A DNA stretch of 55,360 nt from an uncultured Lachnospiraceae bacterium (GTDB lineage: Bacteria; Bacillota; Clostridia; Lachnospirales; Lachnospiraceae): the NCBI GenBank assembly GCA_947175055.1, contig CAMWLJ010000010.1, positions 1 to 55,360 of the forward strand. The letters are read 5' to 3'. Position numbers and translations under genes: made by a program. Shown piece by piece: positions 1-7,755 of the stretch; the stretch's first letter is position 1, and every line of letters starts with the position of its first letter. A model generated the notes under the pieces. That model saw nothing but the letters and a program-made list of their open reading frames with translations. It did no database searches and was not told where the DNA came from.

Positions 1-81
1 ACTTATCTGACGGCTTAATTGCGGTGCTGTCATACCCAAAGTTCAGAAAGAACCAGAAACTCTTTGTTTGCCGGTATCACT

Positions 82-1620
82 GTAGATATAGAAACAGAAT
101 GGAATTTAAAGGAGGAAATTATAAAATTTGAAATTTCCGACAGTGATGTAGATATAGAAACAGAATGGAATTTAAAGTAATATGGTGCAAATTCACACAC
201 GAAATACAGGACAGTAGATATAGAAACAGAATGGAATTTAAAGTAAGTAGCAATAAAATCACATAAAAATTCCTCCTGCGTAGATATAGAAACAGAATGG
301 AATTTAAAGACCTCCTATTGGCTGGTAGTTTCTGCACTACATATGTAGATATAGAAACAGAATGGAATTTAAAGAGGAGAATCTACAAACAGAAGATCTG
401 CTTGTTTCATGTAGATATAGAAACAGAATGGAATTTAAAGAGCAAACACTTAATCCTAGGATTGTCCTCAGGAAGTAGATATAGAAACAGAATGGAATTT
501 AAAGCATGATTACCGGCTACCGCATTACAAAGAAACAGGTAGATATAGAAACAGAATGGAATTTAAAGGTGGATAATGTGTATATTAAGGCGTTTGAAGA
601 TTGGTAGATATAGAAACAGAATGGAATTTAAAGCCCAATCCGGCGGATTCATTATCCCGGAATCCCATTGTAGATATAGAAACAGAATGGAATTTAAAGG
701 AAAAAATGTTTATGGAGCTGCCGGTTTTGGATATTGTAGATATAGAAACAGAATGGAATTTAAAGTTTAAGGCTCGCTCTGCAAGCAACACTCTATGGCG
801 TAGATATAGAAACAGAATGGAATTTAAAGAAAATATTCTTTTTTGGTTCTTCGTAGCCCATCTTTGTAGATATAGAAACAGAATGGAATTTAAAGGAAGA
901 ATTGTATGCACCAACTCCGTAAACCGCGCCAGGTAGATATAGAAACAGAATGGAATTTAAAGATTGAGCAAGTGCAAGAATTACTCGGTCACAAAAGTGT
1001 AGATATAGAAACAGAATGGAATTTAAAGTTTTTTTAAGACGGAAAAATATATATTGCAAGAAACGTAGATATAGAAACAGAATGGAATTTAAAGATCTAA
1101 TCCTAAGGTGGCATCCGTCAGCAATGGAAGTAGATATAGAAACAGAATGGAATTTAAAGTGATGTGGTCCATTACGTCAGGCAAATGATAAGTAGTAGAT
1201 ATAGAAACAGAATGGAATTTAAAGGAACACTGCGGAAAGGAAAGGTGAGGATGAAACATGTAGATATAGAAACAGAATGGAATTTAAAGCTGGCAGACGA
1301 GTCTTGCTCAGCAGCGTCATCAGCAGGTAGATATAGAAACAGAATGGAATTTAAAGGCTGAACATTGGATATACAAGTCCCTCTGCTAACGCGTAGATAT
1401 AGAAACAGAATGGAATTTAAAGAAGAATGATTTTACGGTAATTTATGTAAAGTCATGGTAGATATAGAAACAAAATGGAATTTAAAGTAGTTTATCTTCA
1501 TTGACCTGTTCGATCATGTTGTCGTAGATATAGAAACAGAATGGAATTTAAAGATATGGCCTGCTGCCATTTTTGCATGCCACCCGCTCAGCAGATTTAG
1601 AAACAGAGTAAATTTTAAAA
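82..1620 (+). CRISPR. CRISPR array, 24 repeats of 30 bp, 23 spacers
   Basis: Identical 30-bp repeats begin GTAGATATAGAAACAG and end AATGGAATTTAAAG. They start at 82, 148, 214, 280, 345, 411, 475, 539, 604, 670, 736, 800, 866, 933, 999, 1065, 1130, 1195, 1260, 1327, 1393, 1458 and 1524. Spacers are 34-37 bp. The repeat at 1458 has one change (CAAAATGG), and the last one, 1591-1620, is strongly degenerate. The 3' half (ATGGAATTTAAAG) resembles clostridial type I-B repeats ending ATGGAATGTAAAT, so crRNAs are probably read on this strand with the 8-nt handle ATTTAAAG. The decayed terminal repeat near cas4 then marks the old end, and the leader lies upstream of 82, mostly outside the window. Type I-B is inferred from the repeat and the adaptation genes; no effector gene is visible. 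Confidence 0.98.
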
Positions 1621-1752
1621 ATATGTATTGGTTTTATATATGGGAATCAATAGTGGTGGTTAAATGAGTTGAATATAATAACTTATGATATTATGAGGTG
1701 TGCAACATATTAAAATTATGATTGTTTAAAAGCTTTGACAAAGGAGACCTAT

Positions 1753-2247
1753 ATGGAAACCAGAATCACAGGAGTCATGATTTATTACTATTTTGTCTGC
1801 AAAAGAAAACTATGGTATTTTACTCACGAGATCAACATGGAGAGTGAGAACGAAAATGTCATGCTGGGGAAGCTTTTGGATGAAAGCAGTTACCAGAGGG
1901 ATGATAAGCACATTAATATTGACAATGTCATCAATATTGATTTCATCAAGGAACATAAGGAACTGCATGAAGTTAAGAAAAGCCGATCCATTGAGGAGGC
2001 GGGTATCTGGCAGGTAAAGTATTATCTGTACTATTTGAAACAGCGGGGTGCGGATGGATTCAAAGCCAGGATAGATTATCCTTTGATCAAGAAGAATCTT
2101 GTAGTGGAACTTACGCAGGAAGATGAGGAGCGACTTGGGGAGATCATTCGGGAGATTTGTCTTTTGATAGAAAAGGAATTTCCGCCGCAGTTCCAGGCAG
2201 TGAAAATATGCAATAAATGCGCATACCATGATCTGTGTTTTGTGTAG
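1753..2247 (+). CDS. cas4: CRISPR-associated protein Cas4
   Basis: Cas4 is a PD-(D/E)XK nuclease with an Fe-S cluster that helps process prespacers for Cas1-Cas2. The 164-residue protein has one Cys near the N-terminus (FVCKRKLWYF) and three at the C-terminus (ICNKCAYHDLCF), the expected four cluster ligands. The nuclease core is visible as EVKKSRS followed by a Q-motif helix (GIWQVKYYLYYLK). The ATG at 1753 was chosen over a TTG at 1735 because AAGGAG at 1741-1746 sits 6 nt before it. It lies 132 bp after the terminal CRISPR repeat and is separated from cas1 by about 190 bp, an unusually wide gap that holds an interspersed palindrome. Confidence 0.95.
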   Translation: METRITGVMIYYYFVCKRKLWYFTHEINMESENENVMLGKLLDESSYQRDDKHINIDNVINIDFIKEHKELHEVKKSRSIEEAGIWQVKYYLYYLKQRGADGFKARIDYPLIKKNLVVELTQEDEERLGEIIREICLLIEKEFPPQFQAVKICNKCAYHDLCFV

Positions 2248-2264
2248 TATATAATATGTATCTT

Positions 2265-2312
2265 GGCGGCAGTCACGGGAGAGCCAAAGGCTCGGAGTGA
2301 TTGACTTTCATA
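2265..2312 (+). repeat. Interspersed palindromic element (family B, copy 1)
   Basis: The 46-bp core GGCGGC...GACTTTCA recurs in opposite orientation at 7341-7386 with about six mismatches. Its centre is the hairpin GAGCC-AAA-GGCTC, and an outer arm AGTCAC/GTGATT pairs with one wobble. The other copy has GATCCC/GGGATC at the same place, so the pairing is kept by compensatory changes. It ends in GACTTTCATAG, which also borders the second copy. It sits inside the cas4-cas1 gap. Confidence 0.75.
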
Positions 2313-2438
2313 GAATGAATGACCAAGCGGTTCACTGGACAGTAGGCTGTGCATGATGAGAGTTCACTTTGTGAAGGGTATGTCATGTGATGAGATGGCA
2401 TTTTGATTCCAAGGGGTTTGTACATAGCAGGAGGGAAT

Positions 2439-3431
2439 ATGGGGCAGAGTTTTTATGTTTATAATAACGGTGATCTAAGGCGAAAAGACAACACTTTGCA
2501 GTTCACATCTGCTGAGGGTGAGAAAAAGGATATTCCGATAGAGCGAATTGATGATATTTATGTGATGTCGGAGATGACATTTAATACTACTTTTCTCAAC
2601 TATATATCGCAGTATGGCATACCGATCCATTTTTTCAATTATTATAACTTCTATACAGGTAGTTTCTATCCAAAAGAAAAGTTGTTGGCTGGGCAGCTGC
2701 TTGTAAAGCAGGTGGAGCATTATACGGATCATAGTAAACGCATTGTACTTGCCAGGAAATTTATTGAGGCTGCGGCGGATAATATTTATCGGAATCTCCG
2801 CTATTACAATGGAAGGAGCAAGGACGTTTCGGTCTATATGTCAGAAGTGGATGACCTCAGGAAGAAGATACCCGTATCTCAATCCGTGGAGGAGCTGATG
2901 GGGATTGAAGGAAATATCAGGAAGCAGTATTATGCGGCATGGAATGTGATCGTAGACCAGGATATCCATTTTGAAAAGCGCGTGATGCATCCGCCGGATA
3001 ATATGATCAATTCGTTGATCTCCTATGTAAATTCCATGATCTATACAAAAGTGTTGAGCGAGATTTATCACACGCAGTTAAATCCGACGATCAGCTATCT
3101 GCATGAACCGGGGGCACGCAGATTTTCGCTGTGCCTTGATCTCTCGGAAGTATTTAAGCCACTGATCGGCGACCGGCTGATTTTTTCGCTTTTGAACAGA
3201 AAGCAGATAACAGAGGACAGTTTTACGAAGGAATTAAATTTTCTACATTTGAAAAAGGAGGCTTCTGCGACGATTACCCGGGAGCTTGAAGAACGTTTAA
3301 AGAAAACGATCATGCACAGGGAGTTGGGACGTCAAGTGAGTTATCAGTATTTGATGCGATTGGAAGCATACAAGCTGATCAAGCATCTTATCGGTGAGAA
3401 GGAATATGAAGGGTTTAAGATATGGTGGTAG
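2439..3431 (+). CDS. cas1: CRISPR-associated endonuclease Cas1, type I-B-like
   Basis: Cas1 is the integrase subunit of the Cas1-Cas2 spacer-acquisition complex. The protein has 330 residues, the usual length for type I-B Cas1. An N-terminal beta domain is followed by the helical catalytic domain with metal ligands Glu in LMGIEGNIRKQYY, His in SYLHEPG and Asp in LCLDLSEVFKP. The ATG at 2439 was chosen because AGGAGGG at 2429-2435 immediately precedes it; an upstream TTG at 2403 has no ribosome-binding site. cas2 begins 3 bp after the stop, so the two are translationally linked. Confidence 0.96.
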   Translation: MGQSFYVYNNGDLRRKDNTLQFTSAEGEKKDIPIERIDDIYVMSEMTFNTTFLNYISQYGIPIHFFNYYNFYTGSFYPKEKLLAGQLLVKQVEHYTDHSKRIVLARKFIEAAADNIYRNLRYYNGRSKDVSVYMSEVDDLRKKIPVSQSVEELMGIEGNIRKQYYAAWNVIVDQDIHFEKRVMHPPDNMINSLISYVNSMIYTKVLSEIYHTQLNPTISYLHEPGARRFSLCLDLSEVFKPLIGDRLIFSLLNRKQITEDSFTKELNFLHLKKEASATITRELEERLKKTIMHRELGRQVSYQYLMRLEAYKLIKHLIGEKEYEGFKIWW

Positions 3432-3434
3432 GAC

Positions 3435-3713
3435 ATGTATGTAGTGCTGGTATATGACATTGCGCAGGATAAAAATGGACACAAGCGGTGGTCACATGTT
3501 TATAAGATCTGTAAAAAGTATTTATCCCACATTCAAAACTCCGTCTTTGAGGGAGAAATGACCAAAGTGCAGATCACGAAACTGCAACAGGAATTGAAAC
3601 CTTATATTGATAAGGGGCTGGATTCAGTGATTATTTTTAAGAGTCGCCAGGAGAGATGGCTGGATAAAGAATTTTGGGGAAAAGAAGATGACGCGACGGA
3701 TTTTATCTTATAA
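3435..3713 (+). CDS. cas2: CRISPR-associated protein Cas2
   Basis: Cas2 is the small ferredoxin-fold dimer that bridges two Cas1 dimers. The 92-residue protein begins MYVVLVYDIAQDKNG, the typical first strand with the conserved Asp, followed by the RW..V.KICKKYL helix and NSVFEGEM, normal for Cas2. It is 3 bp downstream of cas1, so cas4-cas1-cas2 is probably one transcript. No further cas gene follows; the next 400 bp carry a MITE-like element. Confidence 0.95.
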   Translation: MYVVLVYDIAQDKNGHKRWSHVYKICKKYLSHIQNSVFEGEMTKVQITKLQQELKPYIDKGLDSVIIFKSRQERWLDKEFWGKEDDATDFIL

Positions 3714-3788
3714 AAGCCTCCGTGGCGCATCCGCGGCAAATTCTTTGTAGGAAACGAGTGACAGACTTGTGACCGCATGATACAATTA

Positions 3789-3986
3789 TTCCAACTGTGC
3801 GGTTGCAATCCAATAATCTGTCTGTATGCCATTTATGGCAATGCAGACAGGCAATTGGATTAGCAACCCACTTCCAAATGAGTAAAACGCGGATGCGTAA
3901 GCAGACGCAGGAGTGCTTAAGCACGGGTTTTACGAATGCGGAAGTCGGATTGGATGCTCTTTGGAGCATTCAACCGCACAGTTGGA
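3789..3986. mobile_element. MITE-like element with 17-bp perfect terminal inverted repeats
   Basis: TTCCAACTGTGCGGTTG (3789-3805) is repeated perfectly inverted at 3970-3986, bounding 198 bp without a credible gene. The interior (about 3866-3916, CCACTTCCAAATGAGTAAAA ... GCAGACGCAGGAGTGC) matches the reverse strand at 16247-16292. The terminal sequence also occurs at 28970-28992. It fills the 399-bp gap between cas2 and the oxidoreductase gene. No target-site duplication could be identified with confidence. Confidence 0.75.
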
Positions 3987-4112
3987 AATTATTCAAGCTG
4001 TCTTAGTGGGTTGATTCGGAAGCCGTATTGTCAGGCGGTTCGGCAGATGAACAATATTAGTTTGCGCTTATGAGTGTTGAGGTGGTTGGGACGCTTCGGA
4101 ATGGAGAAAATT

Positions 4113-5483
4113 ATGAAATATGATGTCATTATTATCGGTGCTGGGCCGGGCGGGATCTTTACTGCCTATGAACTGTTACAGCAGGAGAAGAAGTTGAAGA
4201 TCGCGGTGTTTGAATCGGGGCATGAACTTGCAATGCGCCGCTGTCCGATCGACGGCGATAAGGTAAAAAGCTGCATTCACTGTAAGACCTGCTCGATCAT
4301 GAGCGGTTTCGGCGGGGCGGGGGCCTTTTCTGACGGAAAATATAACATCACCAATGATTTCGGCGGCACGTTGTATGAATACGTGGGCAGAAAGCAGGCC
4401 ATTGACCTGATGAAATATGTAGATGAGATCAACATGAGGTACGGCGGAGAGGGCACGAAGCTGTACAGTACTACTGGAACGCATTTTAAGAAGCTCTGTC
4501 TGCAGAACAAGTTGAGTCTGCTGGATGCTTCCGTGCGCCATCTGGGAACAGATATCAATTATATCGTATTGGAGAATCTGTATGCGGAGTTAAAGGACAG
4601 CGTGGACTTCTACTTCGATACACCGGTCATAACAGTGGAGAATCTGGATGGAAGTTACCGTGTAGTCTGCGAGGAAGACTCTTTTGAATGTGATAAATGT
4701 GTCATATCCGTGGGTCGCAGTGGCAGTAAATGGATGGAGCATGTGTGCAGGGAGTTGGATATCCGGACGAAATCCAACCGCGTGGATATCGGTGTCCGTG
4801 TGGAGCTGCCGGCAGTGATCTTTTCCCATCTGACGGATGAGTTGTATGAGAGCAAGATCGTCTACCGGACAGAGAAATTTGAGGACAGGGTGCGCACTTT
4901 CTGCATGAATCCTCATGGCATCGTGGTCAATGAGAACACCAACGGTATCGTGACGGTAAACGGGCACAGCTATGAGGGGGCAGATAAGCAGACGGAGAAC
5001 ACGAATTTTGCGCTGCTTGTGGCGAAACATTTTTCCGAGCCGTTTAAGGACAGTAACGGTTATGGGGAGAGTATTGCAAGACTTTCAAATATGCTGGGCG
5101 GTGGTGTGATCGTACAGCGTTTCGGCGATCTGGTACGGGGAAGGCGTAGTAATGAGAAGAGGATCGAGGAAGGGCTGGTGCAGCCTACGCTGGCGGCCAC
5201 GCCGGGAGATCTGAGTCTGGTGCTTCCGAAGCGTATTCTGGACGGCATTATCGAGATGATCTATGCCCTCGACAAGATCGCGCCGGGGACAGCCAACGAC
5301 GACACGCTGCTTTACGGCGTAGAGGTGAAATTCTACAATATGGAAGTGGCGATCGACGAACATCTGGAGACGAAGTATAAGGGACTTTATATCATCGGTG
5401 ACGGAAGCGGTGTGACGCATTCGCTGTCCCATGCTTCTGCCAGCGGCGTCTATGTGGCGCGGGATATTGCCATGGCAGAGTAA
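4113..5483 (+). CDS. FAD-dependent oxidoreductase (dehydrogenase)
   Basis: This is a flavoprotein of 456 residues. The N-terminal Rossmann fold has the dinucleotide-binding motif VIIIGAGPGGIFTAYEL, followed by the acidic ribose-binding strand (AVFESG). Cysteines cluster at CPIDG and CIHCKTC, just before GGAGAFSDGKYN. The C-terminal FAD-contact motif is LYIIGDGSGVTHSLSHA. This architecture matches uncharacterised FAD-dependent dehydrogenases of Firmicutes; the substrate is unknown. The ATG at 4113 is preferred over one at 4101 because GGAG at 4103-4106 is correctly spaced. It appears to be a single-gene transcript ending at the hairpin at 5743. Confidence 0.85.
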   Translation: MKYDVIIIGAGPGGIFTAYELLQQEKKLKIAVFESGHELAMRRCPIDGDKVKSCIHCKTCSIMSGFGGAGAFSDGKYNITNDFGGTLYEYVGRKQAIDLMKYVDEINMRYGGEGTKLYSTTGTHFKKLCLQNKLSLLDASVRHLGTDINYIVLENLYAELKDSVDFYFDTPVITVENLDGSYRVVCEEDSFECDKCVISVGRSGSKWMEHVCRELDIRTKSNRVDIGVRVELPAVIFSHLTDELYESKIVYRTEKFEDRVRTFCMNPHGIVVNENTNGIVTVNGHSYEGADKQTENTNFALLVAKHFSEPFKDSNGYGESIARLSNMLGGGVIVQRFGDLVRGRRSNEKRIEEGLVQPTLAATPGDLSLVLPKRILDGIIEMIYALDKIAPGTANDDTLLYGVEVKFYNMEVAIDEHLETKYKGLYIIGDGSGVTHSLSHASASGVYVARDIAMAE

Positions 5484-5550
5484 GAAGGGCAGCCGGACCG
5501 TGCAGAAACCATAGGACCGGCGGGCTGTTGTGTGATAGCAATATGGTTCA

Positions 5551-5684
5551 TTCCCGCGAGCAATGAGCCAAGTACCGCGCTTGCACGAGTATTTGGCGAA
5601 TGCCGCGAGGGTCAGATACCCTGCAGCTCTGCTGCGTTGCAAGTTGGATGCCCCGTCAGCTTGCTGCGGGGTATTTGACTGCCG
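5551..5684 (+). repeat. Composite interspersed palindromes (families C and D)
   Basis: This lies in the 354-bp gap between the oxidoreductase and spmB. The first part (5553-5590, CCCGCGAGCAATGAGCCAAG) recurs at about 23557-23575. The second part (5605-5680) recurs at 36239-36312 as a long hairpin with arms GTCAGATACCCTGCAGC and GCTGCGGGGTATTTGAC, closed by wobble pairs here and by Watson-Crick pairs in the other copy. These look like non-coding structured repeats dispersed in the genome. Confidence 0.7.
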
Positions 5685-5742
5685 CACGAGGTGTGAATAA
5701 AGGTAAAAGTGCATAATAACATGCTGACATATGAAACAGAAG

Positions 5743-5782
5743 GACTGCATAGATTGTATTAATACTCTGTGCAGTCTTTTTT
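5743..5782 (+). terminator. Rho-independent terminator
   Basis: GACTGCATAG (5743-5752) pairs with CTGTGCAGTC (5767-5776), ten pairs with one G-U, followed by six T residues. It ends the oxidoreductase transcript about 260 bp after its stop and sits just before spmB. Confidence 0.8.
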
Positions 5783-5837
5783 CTATTCTTTTCATACTTC
5801 TGTGAAAGAGACTGCTCTATCTTGTCGAGGCATCCCT

Positions 5838-6368
5838 ATGGTCGCAGTATTATCAAACATATCCAATATCATCATTCCTGTCATTATATTTTACATTGTG
5901 GCTTACGGGCTGGCTGCCAGAAGCAATGTGTACGAGGATTTTATCAAAGGAGCGAAGGACGGATTTCATACCGTTATCCAGATCATGCCTACGCTGATCG
6001 GGCTTATGGTAGCGGTGGGAGTACTGCGGGCATCCGGTTTTCTGGATTTTGTGGGAGGGCTTTTCTCCGGGATTGCGGCCAGACTGGGCTTTTCCTCGGA
6101 GCTGGTGCCGTTGATGCTGATCAAGATGTTCTCTTCGTCTGCGGCTACGGGGCTGGTTCTGGACATCTTTAAGAATCATGGTCCGGATTCCCTGATCGGT
6201 CTGACAACATCGATCATGATGAGCTGTACAGAGACGATATTTTATACGATGTCGGTTTATTTCCTGGCGGCTAAAGTGACGAAGACAAGATATACACTCA
6301 AAGGAGCGCTGCTTTCGACGTTGGCCGGAATCGTGGCAAGCATTGTGCTGGCCGGGATGTTGGTGTAG
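5838..6368 (+). CDS. spmB: Spore maturation protein B (nucleoside-recognition/Gate domain)
   Basis: SpmB is a multi-pass membrane protein needed for spore core dehydration in Bacillus and Clostridium. The 176-residue product is close to the normal SpmB length. It shows four or five hydrophobic segments and the family signatures FIKGAKDGFHTVIQIMPTLI, LVPLMLIKMFSSSAATG and SIMMSCTETIFYTMSVY. The ATG at 5838 follows GAGG at 5827-5830; extending further upstream would run through the terminator. SpmB normally sits directly behind SpmA; here no spmA is adjacent. Confidence 0.9.
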   Translation: MVAVLSNISNIIIPVIIFYIVAYGLAARSNVYEDFIKGAKDGFHTVIQIMPTLIGLMVAVGVLRASGFLDFVGGLFSGIAARLGFSSELVPLMLIKMFSSSAATGLVLDIFKNHGPDSLIGLTTSIMMSCTETIFYTMSVYFLAAKVTKTRYTLKGALLSTLAGIVASIVLAGMLV

Positions 6369-6463
6369 AGGGCCAGCAAAGAGACAAACTTGCTTGTCTT
6401 TGGTTATAAGATTCTATGAGAGCGGAATGAGGGGAGTCAGGGGAAACAGGAAGAAGGTAAGTA

Positions 6464-6502
6464 CAGAAAAACAGCACTCCGTAATGGAGCGCTGTTTTTC
6501 TG
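6464..6502. terminator. Strong, probably bidirectional terminator hairpin
   Basis: CAGAAAAACAGC (6464-6475) pairs perfectly with GCTGTTTTTCTG (6491-6502), and ACTCC/GGAG extend the stem. The arms supply T runs in both directions. It ends the spmB transcript. The rest of the 467-bp gap (6503-6800) is AT-rich and shows nothing I can assign. Confidence 0.8.
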
Positions 6503-6804
6503 TGTGAGAAGGATAGAAATGTGTAAACTCAAATATATGTCAACAGTGCATTTGCATGGAATGCAGCTGTTATGTTTAGTCGAAGCCGATCGACACCAAG
6601 CCAGCACCGGCGGCTCCATTATTATGTAGGTCAGAATAGTCATGTTTGTTATGTATTCCCCAACTACAAGTAATACTATACAGTGGAATTGTGAATGGGA
6701 TGTGTCAAATATCGAAAGAAAAAAGAAAGAAATTATAAAATAAATTTTATATTTGCAAATTGTTAGAATATTTGTCGTAAATTGTAGCGTGAAAGAAGCA
6801 GCGT

Positions 6805-6850
6805 AAAAAATACAGGCAGAGGGCGCACGGTACTGTTACGGTGCGCCCTC
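6805..6850 (-). terminator. Terminator of the lipoprotein gene
   Basis: On the minus strand GAGGGCGCAC (6841-6850) pairs perfectly with GTGCGCCCTC (6819-6828), followed after a few bases by six T residues (6805-6810). The stop codon of the lipoprotein gene lies in the hairpin loop. Confidence 0.8.
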
Positions 6851-7186
6851 AAGCAGTTCCCCGGTTTCGTCTATCAGATAGATGGCAAAGGTATTGGCGA
6901 TCTGTGCCGGATAGGTTTCTGCGATCTCGCCATCATAGACGATTCGGATTAGAGTTCCCGCTTCCATTGCCGGAAGTTCGTGGTCTGATATGACAGCCGT
7001 GCTGACCACGATCTGATCGGATGAACTTAATTCGTTTGAACCTTCAAAAGGCTCTACCAGAATGGACTTCTCGTTTACTTCTAATACGGTTGCATTAAAA
7101 TAAGGCTCTACGGATTCTTTCTTGATGCCGCAGCCGGTCTGTATGATCGTGAAAGTCAGCGCCAGGACAAAAAGTATTTTTTTCAT
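6836..7186 (-). CDS. Small predicted lipoprotein, DUF3221-like
   Basis: The 116-residue protein begins with a lipoprotein signal peptide, MKKILFVLALTFTIIQTGCG, with the lipobox Cys at about residue 19. After cleavage and lipidation it would be tethered to the outer face of the membrane. The mature part (YFNATVLEVNEKSILVEP ... SDQIVVST ... AGTLIRIVYDG) resembles the small OB-like beta domain of YobA/DUF3221 proteins; the family call is tentative and the function unknown. The start is fixed by AAGGAGG in minus-strand orientation directly upstream. A 12-bp inverted repeat at 7222-7256 lies in its promoter region. Confidence 0.75.
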   Translation of the reverse strand: MKKILFVLALTFTIIQTGCGIKKESVEPYFNATVLEVNEKSILVEPFEGSNELSSSDQIVVSTAVISDHELPAMEAGTLIRIVYDGEIAETYPAQIANTFAIYLIDETGELLEGAP

Positions 7187-7221
7187 AATGATCCTCCTTA
7201 TGTATGATAACTTTTGCTTTT

Positions 7222-7256
7222 TATAGTAAACGATATTAAAAATTTCGTTTACTATA
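7222..7256 (-). promoter_or_regulatory. 12-bp inverted repeat upstream of the lipoprotein gene
   Basis: TATAGTAAACGA (7222-7233) and TCGTTTACTATA (7245-7256) form a perfect inverted repeat with an 11-bp spacer, 36 bp upstream of the start codon. It overlaps candidate -10 sequences (CTATACTATAG on the minus strand). It could be a regulator operator or an RNA hairpin; no regulator is assigned. Confidence 0.55.
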
Positions 7257-7337
7257 GTATAGCACAAGTCCACTTCCTGTAAAGTCTATGCAAATCATTC
7301 TCATAGCAAAGAATGTGGGGAAACATGGACATCCATA

Positions 7338-7504
7338 CTGTGAAAGTCGATCCCTCCGAGCCTTTGGCTCTCTCGGGATCGCCGCCAGTATTCGCATTCC
7401 GGCCTGTCGCCCTCCATGCTCATACAGGCTTGCCCGTCCGATGTCTGTATGGCTGCGCGTGCAAGCACGCCATCCACACAGCCGCCGTCCGGGACTTTCA
7501 TAGT
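7338..7504. repeat. MITE-like element, family B copy 2
   Basis: This occupies most of the 569-bp gap between the lipoprotein and nuclease genes. CTGTGAAAGTC (7338-7348) and GACTTTCATAG (about 7494-7504) form imperfect terminal inverted repeats bounding about 167 bp. Positions 7341-7386 are the reverse complement of the family B core at 2265, including the hairpin GAGCC-TTT-GGCTC (bottom-strand AAA). Long open frames crossing it are frame shadows of the GC-rich palindrome. A short dyad with a run of eight T residues follows at about 7587-7613 and might act as a terminator. Confidence 0.6.
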
Positions 7505-7755
7505 AAATTGCCAATAGAAAAGAAAGGGAGCTGGTAGTATAATAAGAGTTGCCGCAGACAGATCTCGCAGCATTAATCTGTGAAGAATCCTGCAGGTAGG
7601 ATCCCTTTTTTTTATAAGGAATTGCGACAGTGTAAACCATTCAAGGAGAATGCGGAGCATTCTCTGAATCGTCACTGCCGGGCGACGATTTCTTATAGAA
7701 GATATAAGGAACGGAAAACAAAGGAATATGAAGATAAAGGAACGGAAAATCTCCC

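Noticed and set aside
41..60. Partial likeness of GTTCAGAAAGAACCAGAA to the first half of the CRISPR repeat.
   Set aside because: Only about 13 of 18 positions match, the second half does not, and the distance to the next repeat (11 bp) does not fit the spacer length; probably leader sequence or chance.
119..1361. Several open frames on both strands across 100-1360.
   Set aside because: They are translations of the 30-bp CRISPR repeat (repeated YRNRMEFK or NSILFLYL words), not genes.
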